6,859 bases of DNA from Neisseriales bacterium. Its GTDB lineage: Bacteria > Pseudomonadota > Gammaproteobacteria > Burkholderiales > UBA11063. The stretch spans positions 1 to 6,859 of the forward strand of contig SSGY01000165.1 in the NCBI GenBank assembly GCA_008017145.1, given 5' to 3'. The notes under the pieces were generated by a model. The model did not search any database, had not been told where the DNA came from, and saw only the letters and a list, made by a program, of their open reading frames with translations. How positions within the stretch are numbered: position 1 is the stretch's first letter; each line of letters opens with the position of its first letter. The position numbers and the translations under genes are program-made. Positions 4,667-6,859 of this stretch are shown here, piece by piece.

Positions 4667-6859
4667 ATGAGTGATAAATTTAAATTAAATGAACAACTAA
4701 CTAAAGACGCCTTGGACTATCACCGCCTGCCTACACCTGGAAAAACTCAGGTGGTTTCAACTAAACCCGTAGCAACTCAACGCGATTTATCTCTCGCATA
4801 TTCGCCAGGTGTCGCTGCACCATGTTTAGAAATCGAAAAAGACCCTAAAACTGCTTATGAATATACTAACCGCGGCAATTTGGTAGCAGTTATCAGCAAC
4901 GGAACTGCCGTACTTGGCTTGGGTAATATTGGAGCTCTTGCGGGTAAACCAGTGATGGAAGGTAAAGGAATTTTATTTAAAAAATTTGCCGGAATCGATG
5001 TTTTTGATATCGAAGTTAATGAAACCGATGTAGATAAATTTGTTGAAGTAGTTGCTGCCTTAGAACCAACTTTTGGCGGTATCAATCTCGAAGATATCAA
5101 AGCTCCAGAATGTTTTGAAATCGAACGTAAGCTTAAAGAACGTCTGGCAATTCCAGTCTTTCATGATGATCAACATGGTACTGCAATCGTGGTTGCCGCA
5201 GCGACAATCAACGGTCTAAGTATAGTTAACAAAAAAATTGAAGATGTCAAAATTATCGTATCCGGTGCGGGTGCTGCTGCAATTGCCTGCTTAAATCTCT
5301 TGGTGAGTCTTGGTGCGCAAAAGAAAAATATTTATGTTTGTGATTCTAAAGGCGTTATTCATTCAGAGCGCGAAGGTAAACTAGACTTCTCTAAACAACA
5401 ATATTGCCAAACTACTTCTTATCGTACTTTAGATGATGCAATTGAAAATGCAGATATCTTTTTAGGTTTATCAGGTCCTAATACTGTCTCCCAAGATTCA
5501 ATTCGTAAGATGGCGCCAAATCCATTAGTCTTTGCTTTAGCCAATCCAACACCCGAGATTATGCCGGAATTAGTTATTGAAGCACGCCCAGATGCAATTA
5601 TGGCAACTGGTCGCAGTGATTACCCAAATCAAGTTAATAATGCCCTATGCTTTCCATACATTTTCCGTGGCGCACTAGATTGTGGCGCAACTGCGATCAA
5701 TGAAGCGATGAAAGTTGCAGCGGTACATGCAATTGCAAATTTGGCAAAAATGGAACCTAACGAAATGGTAACCAGCGCGTACGGTGGACAAGAGCTATGC
5801 TTTGGACGTGAATATTTGATTCCTAAACCACTTGATCCACGTTTGATTGAAGTAATTGCACCAGCAATTGCCAAAGCGGCAATGGAAAGTGGCATTGCTA
5901 CTCGTCCAATTGATGATTTTAATGCTTATGCTCAAAAACTAAATGAGTATGTTTATCGTTCAAGCATGATTATGCGCCCAATTGTTAATGCGGCTAAATT
6001 ACGTCCAATGCGCATTGTTATTTGTGAAGGTGAGGATGAGCGTGCACTATTGGCAGTCTCAGAAATTAAAGAATTAAAACTAGCTCGCCCGATAATAATT
6101 GGTCGTCCGTTTGTTATTGAAAAACGGATTGAAAAACTAGGATTAAAAATTGAGGCTGGAGTAGATTTTGAATTAGTTAACATTGAAAATGATTACCGCT
6201 ATAAAGCTTTATGGCAGCGTTATTACCAGCTGACCAAACGCAAAGGGGTTACCGAAGAAACTGCACGCGATCATATGCTAACTCGTCGGACATTAATTGG
6301 CGCAATGCTAATTAGCAACGGCGATGCTGATGGGATGGTTTGCGGACTGGATGGCAAATATCATAATCACTTTGAAACGATTAAAACCGTTATTGGCTAT
6401 GACAACCCGGGTAAAATTGCCGCAGCAATGAATGCACTAATTATTCAAAGTGGTACATTATTTATCGCTGATACTCATGTCAATGAAAATCCGACTGCTG
6501 AACAGTTAGCAGAGATCACTCGTATGGCAGCCAAAGTTGTTCATACTTTTGGCGTGATGCCACATATTGCCTTGGTTTCTCATAGTAGCTTTGGTTCTCA
6601 TGGTGATTCACCTAGCGCAATAAAAATGCGTAGTGTATTGGAAATATTACAAAAAACTGATCCAGAATTAATCATTGATGGTGAAATGCATGCCGATGCA
6701 GCGCTTATTCCAGACATCCGTGCTCGTGCGATGCCTGATTCTCCATTGGTAGGACCAGCTAATTTAATGGTAATGCCAAATATCGAAGCCGCGAATATAT
6801 CGTACAACCTAATGCGCGTGTCTTCATCTGATGGCGTAACGGTAGGACCAATCTTGATG
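4667..6859 (+). CDS. maeB: NADP-type malic enzyme with phosphotransacetylase-like domain (3' end outside window)
   Basis: Converts malate to pyruvate and CO2 while reducing NAD(P)+, linking the TCA cycle to pyruvate and supplying reducing power. The frame is open from ATG 4667 to the window end, 731 residues; E. coli MaeB has 759, so about 20-30 are missing. Malic domain: AYSPGVAAP with Y45, [18 protein letters not shown] with catalytic K100, metal ligands E142 and D143 (EDIKAPE) and D167/D168 (HDDQHGT). The Rossmann part has VSGAGAAA at 198-205 and CDSKG at 225-229. From about residue 446 follows the phosphotransacetylase-like domain (EGEDER at 454-459, DGEMHADAA near the end). In E. coli MaeB this domain lacks transacetylase activity and serves regulation by acetyl-CoA. 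The start has a GGAG 8 nt upstream. No frameshift; all arginines are CGN. NADP preference is assumed from the family. Confidence 0.95.
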   Translation, partial: MSDKFKLNEQLTKDALDYHRLPTPGKTQVVSTKPVATQRDLSLAYSPGVAAPCLEIEKDPKTAYEYTNRGNLVAVISNGTAVLGLGNIGALAGKPVMEGKGILFKKFAGIDVFDIEVNETDVDKFVEVVAALEPTFGGINLEDIKAPECFEIERKLKERLAIPVFHDDQHGTAIVVAAATINGLSIVNKKIEDVKIIVSGAGAAAIACLNLLVSLGAQKKNIYVCDSKGVIHSEREGKLDFSKQQYCQTTSYRTLDDAIENADIFLGLSGPNTVSQDSIRKMAPNPLVFALANPTPEIMPELVIEARPDAIMATGRSDYPNQVNNALCFPYIFRGALDCGATAINEAMKVAAVHAIANLAKMEPNEMVTSAYGGQELCFGREYLIPKPLDPRLIEVIAPAIAKAAMESGIATRPIDDFNAYAQKLNEYVYRSSMIMRPIVNAAKLRPMRIVICEGEDERALLAVSEIKELKLARPIIIGRPFVIEKRIEKLGLKIEAGVDFELVNIENDYRYKALWQRYYQLTKRKGVTEETARDHMLTRRTLIGAMLISNGDADGMVCGLDGKYHNHFETIKTVIGYDNPGKIAAAMNALIIQSGTLFIADTHVNENPTAEQLAEITRMAAKVVHTFGVMPHIALVSHSSFGSHGDSPSAIKMRSVLEILQKTDPELIIDGEMHADAALIPDIRARAMPDSPLVGPANLMVMPNIEAANISYNLMRVSSSDGVTVGPILM

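Noticed and set aside
4855..6807. Several minus-strand ORFs within maeB
   Set aside because: They are antisense shadows, low in complexity and rich in Ser/Ile, while the + strand frame is continuous and matches MaeB along its whole length.

Overview
This is an AT-rich bacterial chromosomal window of ordinary housekeeping genes. It is interrupted by one clear rearrangement: an acetyltransferase gene sits between two copies of the 3' end of a uup-type ABC-F gene. The gene set (trpS, tag, a YqaB-like HAD phosphatase, uup, and maeB with a fused phosphotransacetylase-like domain) points to a proteobacterium. Remembered resemblance of the MaeB protein to Neisseria-type malic enzymes suggests a low-GC beta- or gammaproteobacterium, but this is inference; no rRNA or other marker is present.

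Layout, left to right. (1) The 3' part of trpS on the + strand (to 497), which meets the minus-strand genes head-on at a perfect 11-bp hairpin (513-542). (2) A minus-strand cluster, in transcription order: uup (4396 to 2456), a GNAT acetyltransferase (2396 to 1869), a uup 3'-end remnant (1868 to 1779), a YqaB-like HAD phosphatase (1768 to 1151) and tag (1130 to 534). Gaps are short and no terminator is visible inside it, so it can be read as one operon. (3) A 270-bp divergent intergenic region (4397-4666). It has a strong extended -10 promoter candidate for uup, a weaker promoter candidate for maeB, and three dyads that could be operators. (4) maeB on the + strand from 4667, open to the end of the window (731 codons visible, probably about 20-30 missing).

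The central observation is the direct repeat. Positions 1779-1869 and 2456-2549 both encode the last ~29-30 residues and TAG stop of Uup. They differ by five substitutions and one in-frame 3-bp gap. Four of the five substitutions fall at third codon positions. The Shine-Dalgarno sequence of the HAD gene overlaps the stop codon of the left copy, so the left copy probably marks the original uup-HAD junction. The GNAT gene with about 59 bp of leader appears to have arrived together with a second uup 3' end that keeps uup intact. The GNAT reads into the remnant in frame after its UAG stop, and its codon use (some AGG arginine) differs from the maeB and trpS genes. No transposase, integrase or terminal inverted repeat is visible.

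The genes do not form an obvious single pathway. Uup acts on ribosomes and influences genome stability, Tag repairs alkylated DNA, the HAD protein is a small-molecule phosphatase or mutase, and MaeB makes pyruvate and reducing power from malate. I found no CRISPR array, tRNA, rRNA or recognisable new defence or mobile system.
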